In this document: piece by piece, positions 1-8,503 of the stretch | How positions within the stretch are numbered: the stretch's first letter is position 1 | Layout: every line of letters starts with the position of its first letter | Assembly (NCBI RefSeq): GCF_003574475.2 | Contig: NZ_QLIS02000002.1 | Span: 124,001 to 188,000 of the forward strand | From: Pseudofrancisella aestuarii | GTDB lineage: Bacteria > Pseudomonadota > Gammaproteobacteria > Francisellales > Francisellaceae | Length of the DNA: 64,000 nt | Direction of reading: 5' to 3' | The notes under the pieces: model-generated | What the model was told of the DNA's origin: nothing | Database searches by the model: none | What the model saw: only the letters and a program-made list of their open reading frames with translations | Made by a program: the position numbers and the translations under genes

Positions 1-715
1 GAATATTTGTTGTGTAGATTTTACTATTATCATATATAGCTATATAAAGTGTCCATCTACCATGTATAAGATCCCAGCCGAGCGATGTTTTAAAGTCAGC
101 ACTTATTCCAGCTGGTGTTGAGATTGTTATATTTCCATTAGTTAATACTAGATTGTTACTTTCATCTTTTTTAAATGAATTAATATATCCTATCTCTGTA
201 TCAAGGATACTACCATCACTTAAACGATGGGCTTTCTCAGCATCATCCATATTATTAAAGTTTACTATGGGAACATTTATAGGAATAATATCATCAGTGT
301 ATTGATCATAAGAGTTTGGAGCTAGTGCATTGTATCTAACTGTCTTATTGAACATAGTCTTGCTACCTTCAGTATAGTTTTGCTCTATTACATACTGGAT
401 ATAAGCTTTAGAATTGTAAAGCTCTGCACTATAGTATATAGGTTGAAAACTTGTTACTACTGAGTGAATTGTAATATCTCCCACAGATGAGTCTGGTATA
501 GATTCATTTGAGTATGGGTTGGATAAGCTATTGCTGTCAATTTGGTTATTTAAATTTCCTTTTCTTAAAAGATCACTTTGTAGAGCTTCGTTTACACTCT
601 TGCTTCTTAATAAATTAATTTTAAGAGTATATCCAACTCCAGCTAGAACAATACCTATCGTAGTTGCGAATATAAGAGTAAGGGCTAAGGAGCTACCTTT
701 TTGCTTTCTGAACAT
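1..715 (-). CDS. PilX/GspK-like minor pilin, truncated by the window edge
   Basis: The gene starts at ATG 713-715 and its 3' end lies beyond base 1, so only about 238 residues are visible. The N terminus is prepilin-like: a short basic leader ending in Gly (MFRKQKG), then a hydrophobic stretch (SSLALTLIFATTIGIVLAG). The Glu expected at mature position 5 is absent, as in GspK/PilX tip pilins. The remainder is a soluble, Asn/Ser-rich region that should be periplasmic or extracellular. It is the last visible gene of a minus-strand cluster, 14 bp after the PilW-like gene. It is a paralogue of the protein at 4381-6039: around residues 150-215 both have a segment of the form L-S-D/N-x-S-I/L-x-D-S/T-E-I/V-G-Y/F, then W-D/N-L-x-x-G-x-W-T-x-Y. 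The pilin call is supported by sequence; the exact subunit role is inferred. Confidence 0.75.
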   Translation of the reverse strand, partial: MFRKQKGSSLALTLIFATTIGIVLAGVGYTLKINLLRSKSVNEALQSDLLRKGNLNNQIDSNSLSNPYSNESIPDSSVGDITIHSVVTSFQPIYYSAELYNSKAYIQYVIEQNYTEGSKTMFNKTVRYNALAPNSYDQYTDDIIPINVPIVNFNNMDDAEKAHRLSDGSILDTEIGYINSFKKDESNNLVLTNGNITISTPAGISADFKTSLGWDLIHGRWTLYIAIYDNSKIYTTNI

Positions 716-729
716 GATAAATACCTCCC

Positions 730-1662
730 TTAATTAATTTTTACTGTTGTTGTTGATACATTGCCATTTATAGTTAAAGCTATTTTTATAGCATCAACTT
801 CATTAAATAGTTTTTTTCTATACTGATTTTCATCTGGGTTTAATTGAGATGGAGTTAACCAATCATCATCAGTATTTCCTGTACCTATTTTATGTAGAGT
901 TATTTGCATATCTGAAATACCGCTCATAATTTCTTGAGGCTCAGTCGCTACATTATTTTTTTCATAGCTAAATAAGGAAGATGTTGGAGATCCATCTGCA
1001 TCTGTACTACTACCTATATAATATATGGTTGCTTGATACTTCCCTATGTAATCACCACTATATACACTCCATTTTAGATTATTAGTAAGTGTTATTGGGC
1101 TGATGAGCCTGCCATTTTCTGTAGCTGTTTGATCACTTACTTTTGCTAATGTATAAGCAATGGAGCTACATATAACGACATAATTGTTTGCCTCAAGCTG
1201 ATTGGCAAAAGAGTTATTTACTTCTAAACTATTTGTTCCTGAAGTAGCATTTGACGTTAGAGTTGAGCTTGTGCTAGCACCTTGTATTAACAAGTAGTCA
1301 GTACCTGCTATAGCGTTATCAGGAAGATTTATTGTTGAACCATTTACATTGTCAACGTAAACATCGTGAATGCTTCTATAATTCTCATCACCAAATTCTG
1401 GGACATTGTCACCTGTTATATTTTCTATATCATGCCAAGAAAAGTGACCATACTTACAGTCAAATCCAGCATTTGTTACAGCATTAGATAGAGCTAGCCT
1501 TACCTCAGAGGCATCAGCAAGAGCTTTTGATTCCATTTCCTCCAGTTGAAAATCTTTTTTTACTGCTAAATAAACTTCTATAGAAATCCCTACAGTAATA
1601 ATTGTTAGTAGAGAGGCTATTAATAATTCGACGATTGTGAAGCCTTTATTTTTTAAGAACAT
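730..1662 (-). CDS. PilW/GspJ-like minor pilin
   Basis: A 310-residue prepilin-like protein. It has a basic leader (MFLKNKG) cut after Gly by PilD-type peptidase, then FTIVELLIASLLTIITVGIS with Glu at mature position 5. The C-terminal 270 residues are a Thr/Asn-rich globular domain with a few Cys (near residues 48 and 160). It overlaps the preceding PilV-like gene by 10 bp, indicating translational coupling. It is clearly homologous to the protein at 3465-4391: both share GTDYL-L/M-IQ, a V/I-I-x-C...AY-x-L-x-K-V/I-SD block and a Y-I/V-GKY...IYYI block in the same order. It probably joins a pilus or pseudopilus tip complex. Assignment to PilW rather than another J-type pilin is by order and length. 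Confidence 0.8.
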   Translation of the reverse strand: MFLKNKGFTIVELLIASLLTIITVGISIEVYLAVKKDFQLEEMESKALADASEVRLALSNAVTNAGFDCKYGHFSWHDIENITGDNVPEFGDENYRSIHDVYVDNVNGSTINLPDNAIAGTDYLLIQGASTSSTLTSNATSGTNSLEVNNSFANQLEANNYVVICSSIAYTLAKVSDQTATENGRLISPITLTNNLKWSVYSGDYIGKYQATIYYIGSSTDADGSPTSSLFSYEKNNVATEPQEIMSGISDMQITLHKIGTGNTDDDWLTPSQLNPDENQYRKKLFNEVDAIKIALTINGNVSTTTVKIN

Positions 1663-2066
1663 ACATTCACCCCGCTTTCTGTTGTTGTTTGAGTATTTGT
1701 ACTATTTGGTAACATAGAATCTGATATTGCAAGTAAATCTTTAGAAATATTCATTTCTGTATTTGTTGCTGTAAAAGTATAGATTCTATTATTACTTGAA
1801 TCATCGCTAGTATTAGAGTAACAAAACTTTATTACGCCATGACGTCCGTCAATAAAATCATTTTCATTGAAGGTTCCTAAGGCATCAAATGTGATTACTC
1901 TATTATCCAGCTCATTTAATAATTCTGTTTGAGTATTTTGTAATGTTGCATTTGTAATAAAGTTAGACATTAGTGAAAAAGCAAAAAAAGAAACGAACAT
2001 GATTATGACTAGTGAAATTAGCGTCTCAATTAGAGCAATTCCTTTTTGTTTACTTTTTCTTTTCAT
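1653..2066 (-). CDS. PilV/GspI-like minor pilin
   Basis: A short (137 aa) prepilin-like protein and the first gene of the minus-strand minor-pilin cluster. The leader is basic (MKRKSKQKG) and is followed by IALIETLISLVIIMFVSFFAF with Glu at mature position 5, the standard type IV pilin N terminus recognised by the prepilin peptidase. The mature domain is small and contains two Cys (in the FCYSN segment and in VNVCS at the C terminus) that could form a disulfide. It faces the PilV-like gene at 2255 across a 188-bp divergent intergenic region. Length and position fit a PilV/GspI-type tip pilin, but no firm family name follows from the C-terminal domain. Confidence 0.75.
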   Translation of the reverse strand: MKRKSKQKGIALIETLISLVIIMFVSFFAFSLMSNFITNATLQNTQTELLNELDNRVITFDALGTFNENDFIDGRHGVIKFCYSNTSDDSSNNRIYTFTATNTEMNISKDLLAISDSMLPNSTNTQTTTESGVNVCS

Positions 2067-2254
2067 AAGTTTGGAACGATTTTATTATGGTGATTACATT
2101 ATTGCATAATTTTTATTTTATTTACATGAATTTAAAATTAATTTTTATATTATTTGTAAATATTTTATTTATTCAAGTAGCTATTTTTTGGTAAAAATTA
2201 TAAATTACTTGGAGGATTTAATTTTATTAAGCTTTAATTAATTAAGGGTTGTAA
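2067..2254. promoter_or_regulatory. divergent intergenic region between the two pilin clusters
   Basis: These 188 AT-rich bases lie between the start codons of two divergently transcribed pilin clusters and must hold both promoters. I see no convincing -35/-10 pair. A GGAGG at about 2212-2216 resembles a strong ribosome binding site, but no ATG, GTG or TTG with an open frame follows at usable distance. The start actually used is probably GTG 2255, preceded by AAGGG at 2244-2248. Confidence 0.4.
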
Positions 2255-3472
2255 GTGCTTCATTCTGTGAGCAATAAATCTAAATTTAAAGGGGTTTCAT
2301 TGATTGAGACTTTAATTGCATTAGCTATATTATTAGCTGTTTTATTTATGTTTTTCATTTTGTTCGATGCACTTATTGCTAAAGACTATAGTTTAAATAA
2401 GAAAATTCAAGAATCAGATAATTTACAACAAGCAGCAGCTGAGATGAAAATAGCTGGAGTAGCTAGTGCTGTGAATGTCGGAGCTACAGATAACGGTGAT
2501 GGGACAAATACAATACAAATATCTTCAAAAGAAAATTCAAGTAATGCTTTATTAAATAGAGTTGTGATTATAGCAAATAAGCCACAAGCAAAATTAAACC
2601 TTATAAGTTGTAATAATAAAGAGTGTACTTTGAATGCAGAAGGTTCTATTGCAGATAGTGCATTATATAGTTATAGCTCTACAGGAAATAATGTCATTAT
2701 TTCTCCTGAGACTACATCTAATGCTTCTCAAAATATAGAAATTCAATATTCAGATTATGGACAGTATGAGGTCACGCTTACTGTATCTGACAAATATGGT
2801 ATAAAAGATAATAAAACTATCCCTGTTACTGTCTCACCACCACCGCTCCCAAATCCTGTTTTAAACTTTGGAGAGTGTAATGCTTCTAAATGTACGTTTA
2901 ATGCATCTGGAACAACTATATATACGGATAAAGCTACTTATACTTATAGCTTTGATGGTGGAGCTGATGATATTGTTACTACAGAGATTAATCAGAATGT
3001 AGTGGCTCAATATACTTCTTATGGTAGTAAAACAGTTTCTTTAAAAGTTGTTGATGAAGCAGGTCAGGAAGCAATGGTAACTAAAGATATTGAAGTTTAT
3101 CCTTTTGATATTGAGCTTAGATATCTACCAGACTATCTTAATGGAACTGGCTATGTTATAGATCTTATAGGTCAAGATATAGTGGATGGTACTCCAGTCA
3201 CTGTTAATGTGATTAACAATGCAAATTCAGAGTATGCAATTGGAGTTCAGAAATGGGATGCTTATGCATCTGGGTGTCAATCTACCTTAGCTGTTAATTA
3301 TAATTCTTTTATGGATGGGTATGGTAGTTATTACTGTAATGCACTAGGCGGAGAGTCTTCCTATAAAGGTGTGGGAATATTATATGCAGGCCAGAATCCA
3401 GTAACTATAGAAGTTTCCTATTTAGGTTATAGTATAACTCAGAGTTTTAATGTTGTGCTTTTTAATGAATAA
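2255..3472 (+). CDS. PilV/GspI-like minor pilin with two PKD-like repeats
   Basis: A 405-residue prepilin-like protein starting at GTG 2255 (AAGGG six bases upstream). The leader ends KFKG and is followed by VSLIETLIALAILLAVLFMF with Glu at mature position 5. Residues about 110-195 and 200-282 are two tandem PKD/Ig-like repeats. Each opens with a matching Cys-pair motif (CNNKECTLNA and CNASKCTFNA) and closes with a Y-x-x-Y-G-x-x-x-V-x-L-x-V-x-D strand pattern typical of PKD folds. About 120 further residues follow, with at least two Cys. Its counterpart at 1653-2066 has no such extension. PKD repeats on a tip pilin suggest adhesion or a stalk, which is inference. It heads a three-gene overlapping operon. 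Confidence 0.75.
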   Translation: MLHSVSNKSKFKGVSLIETLIALAILLAVLFMFFILFDALIAKDYSLNKKIQESDNLQQAAAEMKIAGVASAVNVGATDNGDGTNTIQISSKENSSNALLNRVVIIANKPQAKLNLISCNNKECTLNAEGSIADSALYSYSSTGNNVIISPETTSNASQNIEIQYSDYGQYEVTLTVSDKYGIKDNKTIPVTVSPPPLPNPVLNFGECNASKCTFNASGTTIYTDKATYTYSFDGGADDIVTTEINQNVVAQYTSYGSKTVSLKVVDEAGQEAMVTKDIEVYPFDIELRYLPDYLNGTGYVIDLIGQDIVDGTPVTVNVINNANSEYAIGVQKWDAYASGCQSTLAVNYNSFMDGYGSYYCNALGGESSYKGVGILYAGQNPVTIEVSYLGYSITQSFNVVLFNE

Positions 3473-4391
3473 ATATCAGAAAGGAATAACTTTAGTAGAG
3501 TTATTAGTATCTATGACTATATCTGTGATAGTTATAGGTAGCTCTATAACAACATACGTTGGTGTTAAAAAGATTTACCAGAATATTAATCAACAGGCTA
3601 ATGATAATGTAAAAGCTTTGATGGTAAAGCAAGCCTTTGAAAATATCTTAAGTAATATGGGTTTTGCATGTGTGTATGGTTCGCAGAATCAATCTTTTGA
3701 AGATAATACTGGAGATAATATGTTAAGTATCTTAGAAAAAGGCGTGGCTTCTGTAGGTAATATGCCTTTTCCTAATGATTATGGTCTGCCTGGTAGTATG
3801 GAGGGAGATTGTAGTGGAGAGTGTTTTCAGATTGGAACTGATTATTTAATGATTCAAAGAGATACGGAATACACAAACACGGTATCTGATAGTTCAGGAC
3901 TAGTATTTACTGTGCCAAAAAACTCTATAAAAGAATTGGCAAGTGATGAGTATATTATTACTTGTACAGCCAATGCCTATAATCTTATGAAAATTTCAGA
4001 TATATCAACTAATGGAGAGGAGACGAGTATAACGATATCTAATAATATAGATTCTTCTATAGGCAAAGGTGGTTATGTTGGTAAGTATGAGCTAGATATA
4101 TATTATATACGCGATACAGGTAGACTTGATAAGTTAGGTAATAAAATTTATTCATTATATCTTTATATTAGAGATAGTTCTTCTAGAGGGATGTCATATG
4201 AGCTTATAGATGGAGTAAGCAATTTAAAAATAGCGTATGTAAAAACTGAAGATGTTTCACAGGGAAGTAATATAAACTGGAGTAGTATCAGTTCTGCAAC
4301 TAGGCTGGATAAGAATGTTTCGGGTTTGAAGTTATCTTTTGATATTAATGGACAAACATATAATAGAATTATTCCGATAAATGTTAATTAA
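3465..4391 (+). CDS. PilW/GspJ-like minor pilin
   Basis: Start chosen at ATG 3465 rather than ATG 3450, because it gives a short basic leader (MNKYQKG) directly before the prepilin helix ITLVELLVSMTISVIVIGSS with Glu at mature position 5. This gives about 308 residues. The gene overlaps the end of the preceding pilin gene by 8 bp and the next gene by 11 bp, so the three are translationally coupled. The globular domain is the paralogue of that encoded at 730-1662: shared GTDYL-M/L-IQ, a C-x-A-x-AY-x-L-M/A-K block and a GKY...IYYI block, in the same order. It has extra Cys (CSGEC near residue 113) missing from the left paralogue. Predicted tip-complex subunit of a type IV pilus or secretion pseudopilus. 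Confidence 0.8.
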   Translation: MNKYQKGITLVELLVSMTISVIVIGSSITTYVGVKKIYQNINQQANDNVKALMVKQAFENILSNMGFACVYGSQNQSFEDNTGDNMLSILEKGVASVGNMPFPNDYGLPGSMEGDCSGECFQIGTDYLMIQRDTEYTNTVSDSSGLVFTVPKNSIKELASDEYIITCTANAYNLMKISDISTNGEETSITISNNIDSSIGKGGYVGKYELDIYYIRDTGRLDKLGNKIYSLYLYIRDSSSRGMSYELIDGVSNLKIAYVKTEDVSQGSNINWSSISSATRLDKNVSGLKLSFDINGQTYNRIIPINVN

Positions 4392-6039
4392 ATATTCAAA
4401 AATACAAAAAGGTTCAGCCTTAACTTATGTGCTAATAATAGCTTTTGTTTTAATGATAGTTATTTCAGGAGCTTCTTATATAAGTAGATTAAATACTCTT
4501 TCGGGCTTAGGATTGGATGATTTACTTTCATCAAAATTTTCAGTTGATAGTTATTTAGAAAACTATCTAGGAAATAACTCTACAGTTCAAAATGTTGATG
4601 AAACAAAAGGTGGTTTTCGCTACCAGATAACCAAGATTGCGTCTGGTAGTACAATAGCTTTGGGGCCATTTATTAGTGGAGATGTTTATTCAGATGAGCC
4701 TGCGATAGCTAAAGTAGATAAGTTTGCATATAAGGTATTTAATGATGATTCAGATGCAAAACTTATTGGGTCTAGAGAGTTCTTGTATAGTACTTCAGTT
4801 TTTAAGGATATGACTAAATATTCTCAGTATGATAATAGTTTGATACCAGTTAATGTTCCTTTCATAAATACAAAATTTTTATCTAGCGATGAAAAGGATT
4901 TGAGATTAAGTAATAATTCTCTTATTGATTCTGAGGTTGGTTTTATAGGAGCTTTCGAGATTGATGGTACAACTATTAGTTTTAAGTCTAGAGTTGGAGG
5001 TTCGTTTGATCTGACTTTGCCTGAAGGAGTTAGTAATATTAGTTCACTGAGTGTGGGGTGGAATTTAGTTAATGGTAGCTGGACTATGTATATGGCTATT
5101 GTTATTAACGATGGGTTAGAGCTTTATACTTCATCAACAGCCTTAAGTACCTTGGTTCAAAATTCAGAGCAAGCAAAAACTGATTTATCAAATTGGATAA
5201 TTAGAACTGACTTTACTAATAACTCAATAAGAAACTTAGCTTGGTCTAATACGCCGGCTCCAATATTATCAATTTTTAGTGAAAATTCTGCATCTCATTG
5301 GGAGTATTATCAAGTGAACCTTGAGAATAATTCTTTAGCGGAGAAAATAGGTGAATGCCCTAGTACTGTTTCAGAAAGCTATGGAATACAGACTTCTTCA
5401 CAACGTACGATGGATTCATTAAATTCAGTAGCTATCATAATAAATAATGTAAATGCTTTAGCTAGTGACAATATGAATGGACTAACTATCAACGGCGTTA
5501 GTTATCCAGTTATTAGTAAATACCATTCATCAAACTATAATAAGCTACCATTAATAATGATGGTTGATGGTAGTAGTTATATATATGGAATGGTTAATTC
5601 TACTAATCTTGATCATGATGGGAATATTGATTTTTTCACTTATGATGTGTTTGCTGCTAATCAAGTTTTTGATTCTATAGATATCGCTACTGTAGGTTCT
5701 ATAAACTATAATGGTGAAATCACAAAGTCAGTTATAGTAAGATTTGGATATATATTTTTAATAACAGATAAGAAAATATATATGATTGGTACTGATAGTA
5801 GTAATAATATTTCTTTGGCTGAAGATCCTATAAATATTGGGGTTGATGATCAAAATATACAAATATTGTTTGATGAAGATAGAAAACAAATTTATGCAAT
5901 GCCAAATGCGATGGAGTGTGATTTAGGATTAGAAACTGAATGTGGTGTGGAAAAAAGGATATATTTCTCAAAAGATTTTTCAGACATATTAAATCCGGTT
6001 AGTGGACTTTTCTATATTAGAGACTCTGTAAACGTTTGA
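4381..6039 (+). CDS. large PilX/GspK-like minor pilin
   Basis: A 552-residue protein with a prepilin-like N terminus: leader MLIKYSKIQKG, then SALTYVLIIAFVLMIVISGA with no Glu at mature position 5, as in GspK/PilX tip pilins. It is much longer than a usual PilX (about 200 aa). Residues about 170-240 match the partial protein at 1-715. The C-terminal half (about 330-552) is beta-rich with Asp/Asn-rich turns and a few late Cys (C503, C510 region), and could be a propeller-like or calcium-binding ectodomain; that is a guess. No PilY1 is encoded beside the cluster, so this long subunit may supply the distal tip function. It is the third gene of the coupled operon. Confidence 0.7.
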   Translation: MLIKYSKIQKGSALTYVLIIAFVLMIVISGASYISRLNTLSGLGLDDLLSSKFSVDSYLENYLGNNSTVQNVDETKGGFRYQITKIASGSTIALGPFISGDVYSDEPAIAKVDKFAYKVFNDDSDAKLIGSREFLYSTSVFKDMTKYSQYDNSLIPVNVPFINTKFLSSDEKDLRLSNNSLIDSEVGFIGAFEIDGTTISFKSRVGGSFDLTLPEGVSNISSLSVGWNLVNGSWTMYMAIVINDGLELYTSSTALSTLVQNSEQAKTDLSNWIIRTDFTNNSIRNLAWSNTPAPILSIFSENSASHWEYYQVNLENNSLAEKIGECPSTVSESYGIQTSSQRTMDSLNSVAIIINNVNALASDNMNGLTINGVSYPVISKYHSSNYNKLPLIMMVDGSSYIYGMVNSTNLDHDGNIDFFTYDVFAANQVFDSIDIATVGSINYNGEITKSVIVRFGYIFLITDKKIYMIGTDSSNNISLAEDPINIGVDDQNIQILFDEDRKQIYAMPNAMECDLGLETECGVEKRIYFSKDFSDILNPVSGLFYIRDSVNV

Positions 6040-6111
6040 TACTTAATAGTTATAGATACTTAATTTTATGTGGTAATATGAATTTTAAAGTTATTCCTAA
6101 ACTTATTATTA

Positions 6112-7311
6112 ATGTTTTCAAAATCTTTTGGTAGTGTATTGTTAATTATAGGTACAACTATAGGGGCTGGTATGCTTTCTTTACCTCTTATAGTTGCCTC
6201 ATGTGGCTTTTTTACAGCAATAGTTTTATTGATAATGTCATGGAGTGTAATGTATTTAATGGCATTGAAGCTATTAAAAGTATGCTCTGAGTATCCATTA
6301 GGGGTTAATTTCACAACTATGATGGAATCGCGTTCTTCTAGAGCATATCAATTGTTTTTTACGATTGTATATATGCTACTTTTATATTCATTAATGTCGG
6401 CTTACACGACTCAGGGATCTAGCCTTATTGAAGCTATAGGACAAGCTGCTTCAAAAGATACTTCATCTGATATGAATACAGCAGTTAGTGCAATTATCTT
6501 TATTCTGATTTTTAGCTCATTTATGTATAGTTATAAGATTAGTGATTATGCAAATAGAACATTTGTATTTTTAAAACTGGTATTTTTTATTTTGTGTTTG
6601 GGATGGATGGTTGTATATATTAATCCAGACTATTTGAAAGTAACTCCATTATCTATACTGGCTTTAGTATTTGCGTGGCCAACTCTTTTACCATCATTTG
6701 GTTTTCAAAATATTATTCCGGTTTTATATGAATATCAGGAGGGTGATATAAATAGTATTCGTAAGAGTATACTTATAGGTAGCCTTAGTGTTCTATTCAT
6801 ATATATATTGTGGTTACTTTTATGTTTAGCCTTGATTCCTCAGGCTGGGGAGCATAGTTATCAAAGTATTTTTGGTAATGGTAATAGCTTAGGGGATTTT
6901 GTGGCTGAAATAAAAATGATAACTAGTTCGGCAACAATACAATTATTTTTAAATGTATTTGTTAACGTGGCGATTATTACATCATTTTTATGTGTTGGAA
7001 TATCACTTATGCATTATATAAGAGATATTTTCTCAAGATTTAATAGGAAGATAAATCATATAAACGTTAGTTTATTGACTTTTATTCCACCATTGATATT
7101 TACAATATTCTATCCAAAAGGGTTTATCCTTGCTTTGCAATATGCAGCTATATTTGCAGTGATCGTATTTGTATTCACACCAATGCTTCTAGATAAAGAA
7201 AATAAAATAAGATTGCCAAATATGTATGCTGCAATATTAGGAGGATTGGTAATTGTTTGTCAAATTATCAGCTTAGCTTTTACAATAAATCCATTTGCGA
7301 ACTTTTTTTAG
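6112..7311 (+). CDS. aromatic/hydroxy amino-acid permease (HAAAP family)
   Basis: A 399-residue inner-membrane transporter with about 11 hydrophobic segments. The N terminus carries the family hallmark (GSVLLIIGTTIGAGMLSLPL), as in Mtr, TnaB and TyrP, proton symporters for tryptophan or tyrosine. A conserved loop (FAWPTLLPSFGFQNIIPVL) occurs near residue 185-205. The start at ATG 6112 places the first helix correctly, though no good Shine-Dalgarno is visible. The 3' end overlaps the convergent asd gene by 32 bp. The substrate (Trp, Tyr or another amino acid) cannot be set from sequence alone. Confidence 0.85.
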   Translation: MFSKSFGSVLLIIGTTIGAGMLSLPLIVASCGFFTAIVLLIMSWSVMYLMALKLLKVCSEYPLGVNFTTMMESRSSRAYQLFFTIVYMLLLYSLMSAYTTQGSSLIEAIGQAASKDTSSDMNTAVSAIIFILIFSSFMYSYKISDYANRTFVFLKLVFFILCLGWMVVYINPDYLKVTPLSILALVFAWPTLLPSFGFQNIIPVLYEYQEGDINSIRKSILIGSLSVLFIYILWLLLCLALIPQAGEHSYQSIFGNGNSLGDFVAEIKMITSSATIQLFLNVFVNVAIITSFLCVGISLMHYIRDIFSRFNRKINHINVSLLTFIPPLIFTIFYPKGFILALQYAAIFAVIVFVFTPMLLDKENKIRLPNMYAAILGGLVIVCQIISLAFTINPFANFF

Positions 7312-8410
7312 GCGTTTCTTTTAATATAATGTTTAGAACTCTTCTTAAAGGCTCAGCAGCTCCCCAAAGTAGTTGATCACCAACTGTGAAACAATGAAAT
7401 ATATCATCAGCTATTAGAGATTGCTTGATACGACCTATAGCTATATCTAACGTTCCTGAAGTTGCTTGAGGAGTTAAGTTTTTTAAAGTGTCTTCTTTAT
7501 TGTTTTCAACGACTTTAACCCATTCGTTACCTTTAGATATTTTTTCTTGGATCTCTTCAATAGTTAGTTTTTTCTTTAGTTTTATTGTAAGTGCTTGAGA
7601 GTGAGATCTTAGGCTAGGAACTCTTACACAAACTCCATCAACAGGGATATATGTTTTAGTAGCAAGTATTTTGTTAAGTTCAGTAGCAGCTTTATATTCT
7701 TCTTTAGTTTGTCCATTCTCCATAGCAACATCTATCCAAGGTAGTAGATTGTATGCTAGGGTTTGAACAGTTTTTTCCTGAGGAATTAGTGAAGCATTTT
7801 TTGACAATTCTCTTAGTGTCTTTTCTCTAGTTAAGATGTCTTTGTTTGCATCATCTTTTTCATTTAAAAGTTTAGTTTGTACCAGTAACTCTTGCATAGC
7901 CGCTGCACCAGATCCTGAGATAGCTTGGTAAGTGCTAGAGTTAACCCATTCAACTAAGTCTTCCTTTAATAGACCAGATATTGCTAATGACATTAAACTA
8001 ACAGTACAGTTACTTCCAATAAAATCTTTCTTACCACTTTGTATAGCTTTTACAATTTGATCATGGTTAAGAGGATCTAAAACTAAAGTACTATCTTTCT
8101 CTAAGCGTAAAGCAGATGCAGCATCTATCCAAAACCCTTTCCAGCCAGAAGCTCTAAGTTTTGGATATATTTCTTTTGTGTACTCTCCACCTTGGCAACT
8201 TAGAAGAATATCCATCTTTCCTAATTGCTTAACATCATTAGCATCCTGTAATAGTCCATATTTTTCTATGAAACCTGAACCTTTTTGCCCTACTTGCGAA
8301 GTTGAAAAGAAAGTTGGTGCGATATTATCAAAATCTTTTGACTCAACCATTCTAGACATTAAAACAGAGCCGACCATTCCTCGCCAACCAATAAAACCTA
8401 CTTTAAGCAT
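7280..8410 (-). CDS. asd: aspartate-semialdehyde dehydrogenase
   Basis: Reduces aspartyl-4-phosphate to aspartate semialdehyde with NADPH, the branch point to lysine/diaminopimelate, methionine and threonine. The N terminus has the Rossmann motif VGFIGWRGMVGSVLM. The catalytic Cys sits in GSNCTVSLM and falls at residue 135 if translation starts at ATG 8410, the number I recall for the E. coli enzyme. That start also has GGGGA five bases upstream; an in-frame ATG 12 bp earlier (8422) is less likely. Length (376 aa) is normal for the proteobacterial form. It is divergent from thrA, so the first steps of threonine synthesis share one intergenic region. Its 3' end overlaps the permease gene. Confidence 0.97.
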   Translation of the reverse strand: MLKVGFIGWRGMVGSVLMSRMVESKDFDNIAPTFFSTSQVGQKGSGFIEKYGLLQDANDVKQLGKMDILLSCQGGEYTKEIYPKLRASGWKGFWIDAASALRLEKDSTLVLDPLNHDQIVKAIQSGKKDFIGSNCTVSLMSLAISGLLKEDLVEWVNSSTYQAISGSGAAAMQELLVQTKLLNEKDDANKDILTREKTLRELSKNASLIPQEKTVQTLAYNLLPWIDVAMENGQTKEEYKAATELNKILATKTYIPVDGVCVRVPSLRSHSQALTIKLKKKLTIEEIQEKISKGNEWVKVVENNKEDTLKNLTPQATSGTLDIAIGRIKQSLIADDIFHCFTVGDQLLWGAAEPLRRVLNIILKETPKKSSQMDLL

Positions 8411-8427
8411 AAAAATCCCCATAATTC

Positions 8428-8458
8428 TTAGTGATAAAATTTACTGTTAAAGTATAAT
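8428..8458 (+). promoter_or_regulatory. candidate thrABC promoter
   Basis: A perfect TATAAT lies at 8453-8458, with a weak -35-like TTAGTG at 8428-8433 (19-bp spacing), about 45 bp before the thrA start. Between it and thrA there is no short ORF rich in Thr or Ile codons and no terminator-like hairpin, so an E. coli type thr leader attenuator appears to be absent. Confidence 0.4.
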
Positions 8459-8503
8459 ACAAAACTAGCTAATTTTATATTTGTTAAACATAAGAGTGTG
8501 AGT

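Noticed and set aside
519-737. Open frame on the plus strand opposite the left pilin genes
   Set aside because: It lies antisense to the 5' ends of two clear prepilin genes, lacks a ribosome binding site, and has no family features.
8178-8450. Open frame antisense to asd
   Set aside because: Fully covered by asd, whose coding is certain; Cys/Pro-rich translation has shadow character.
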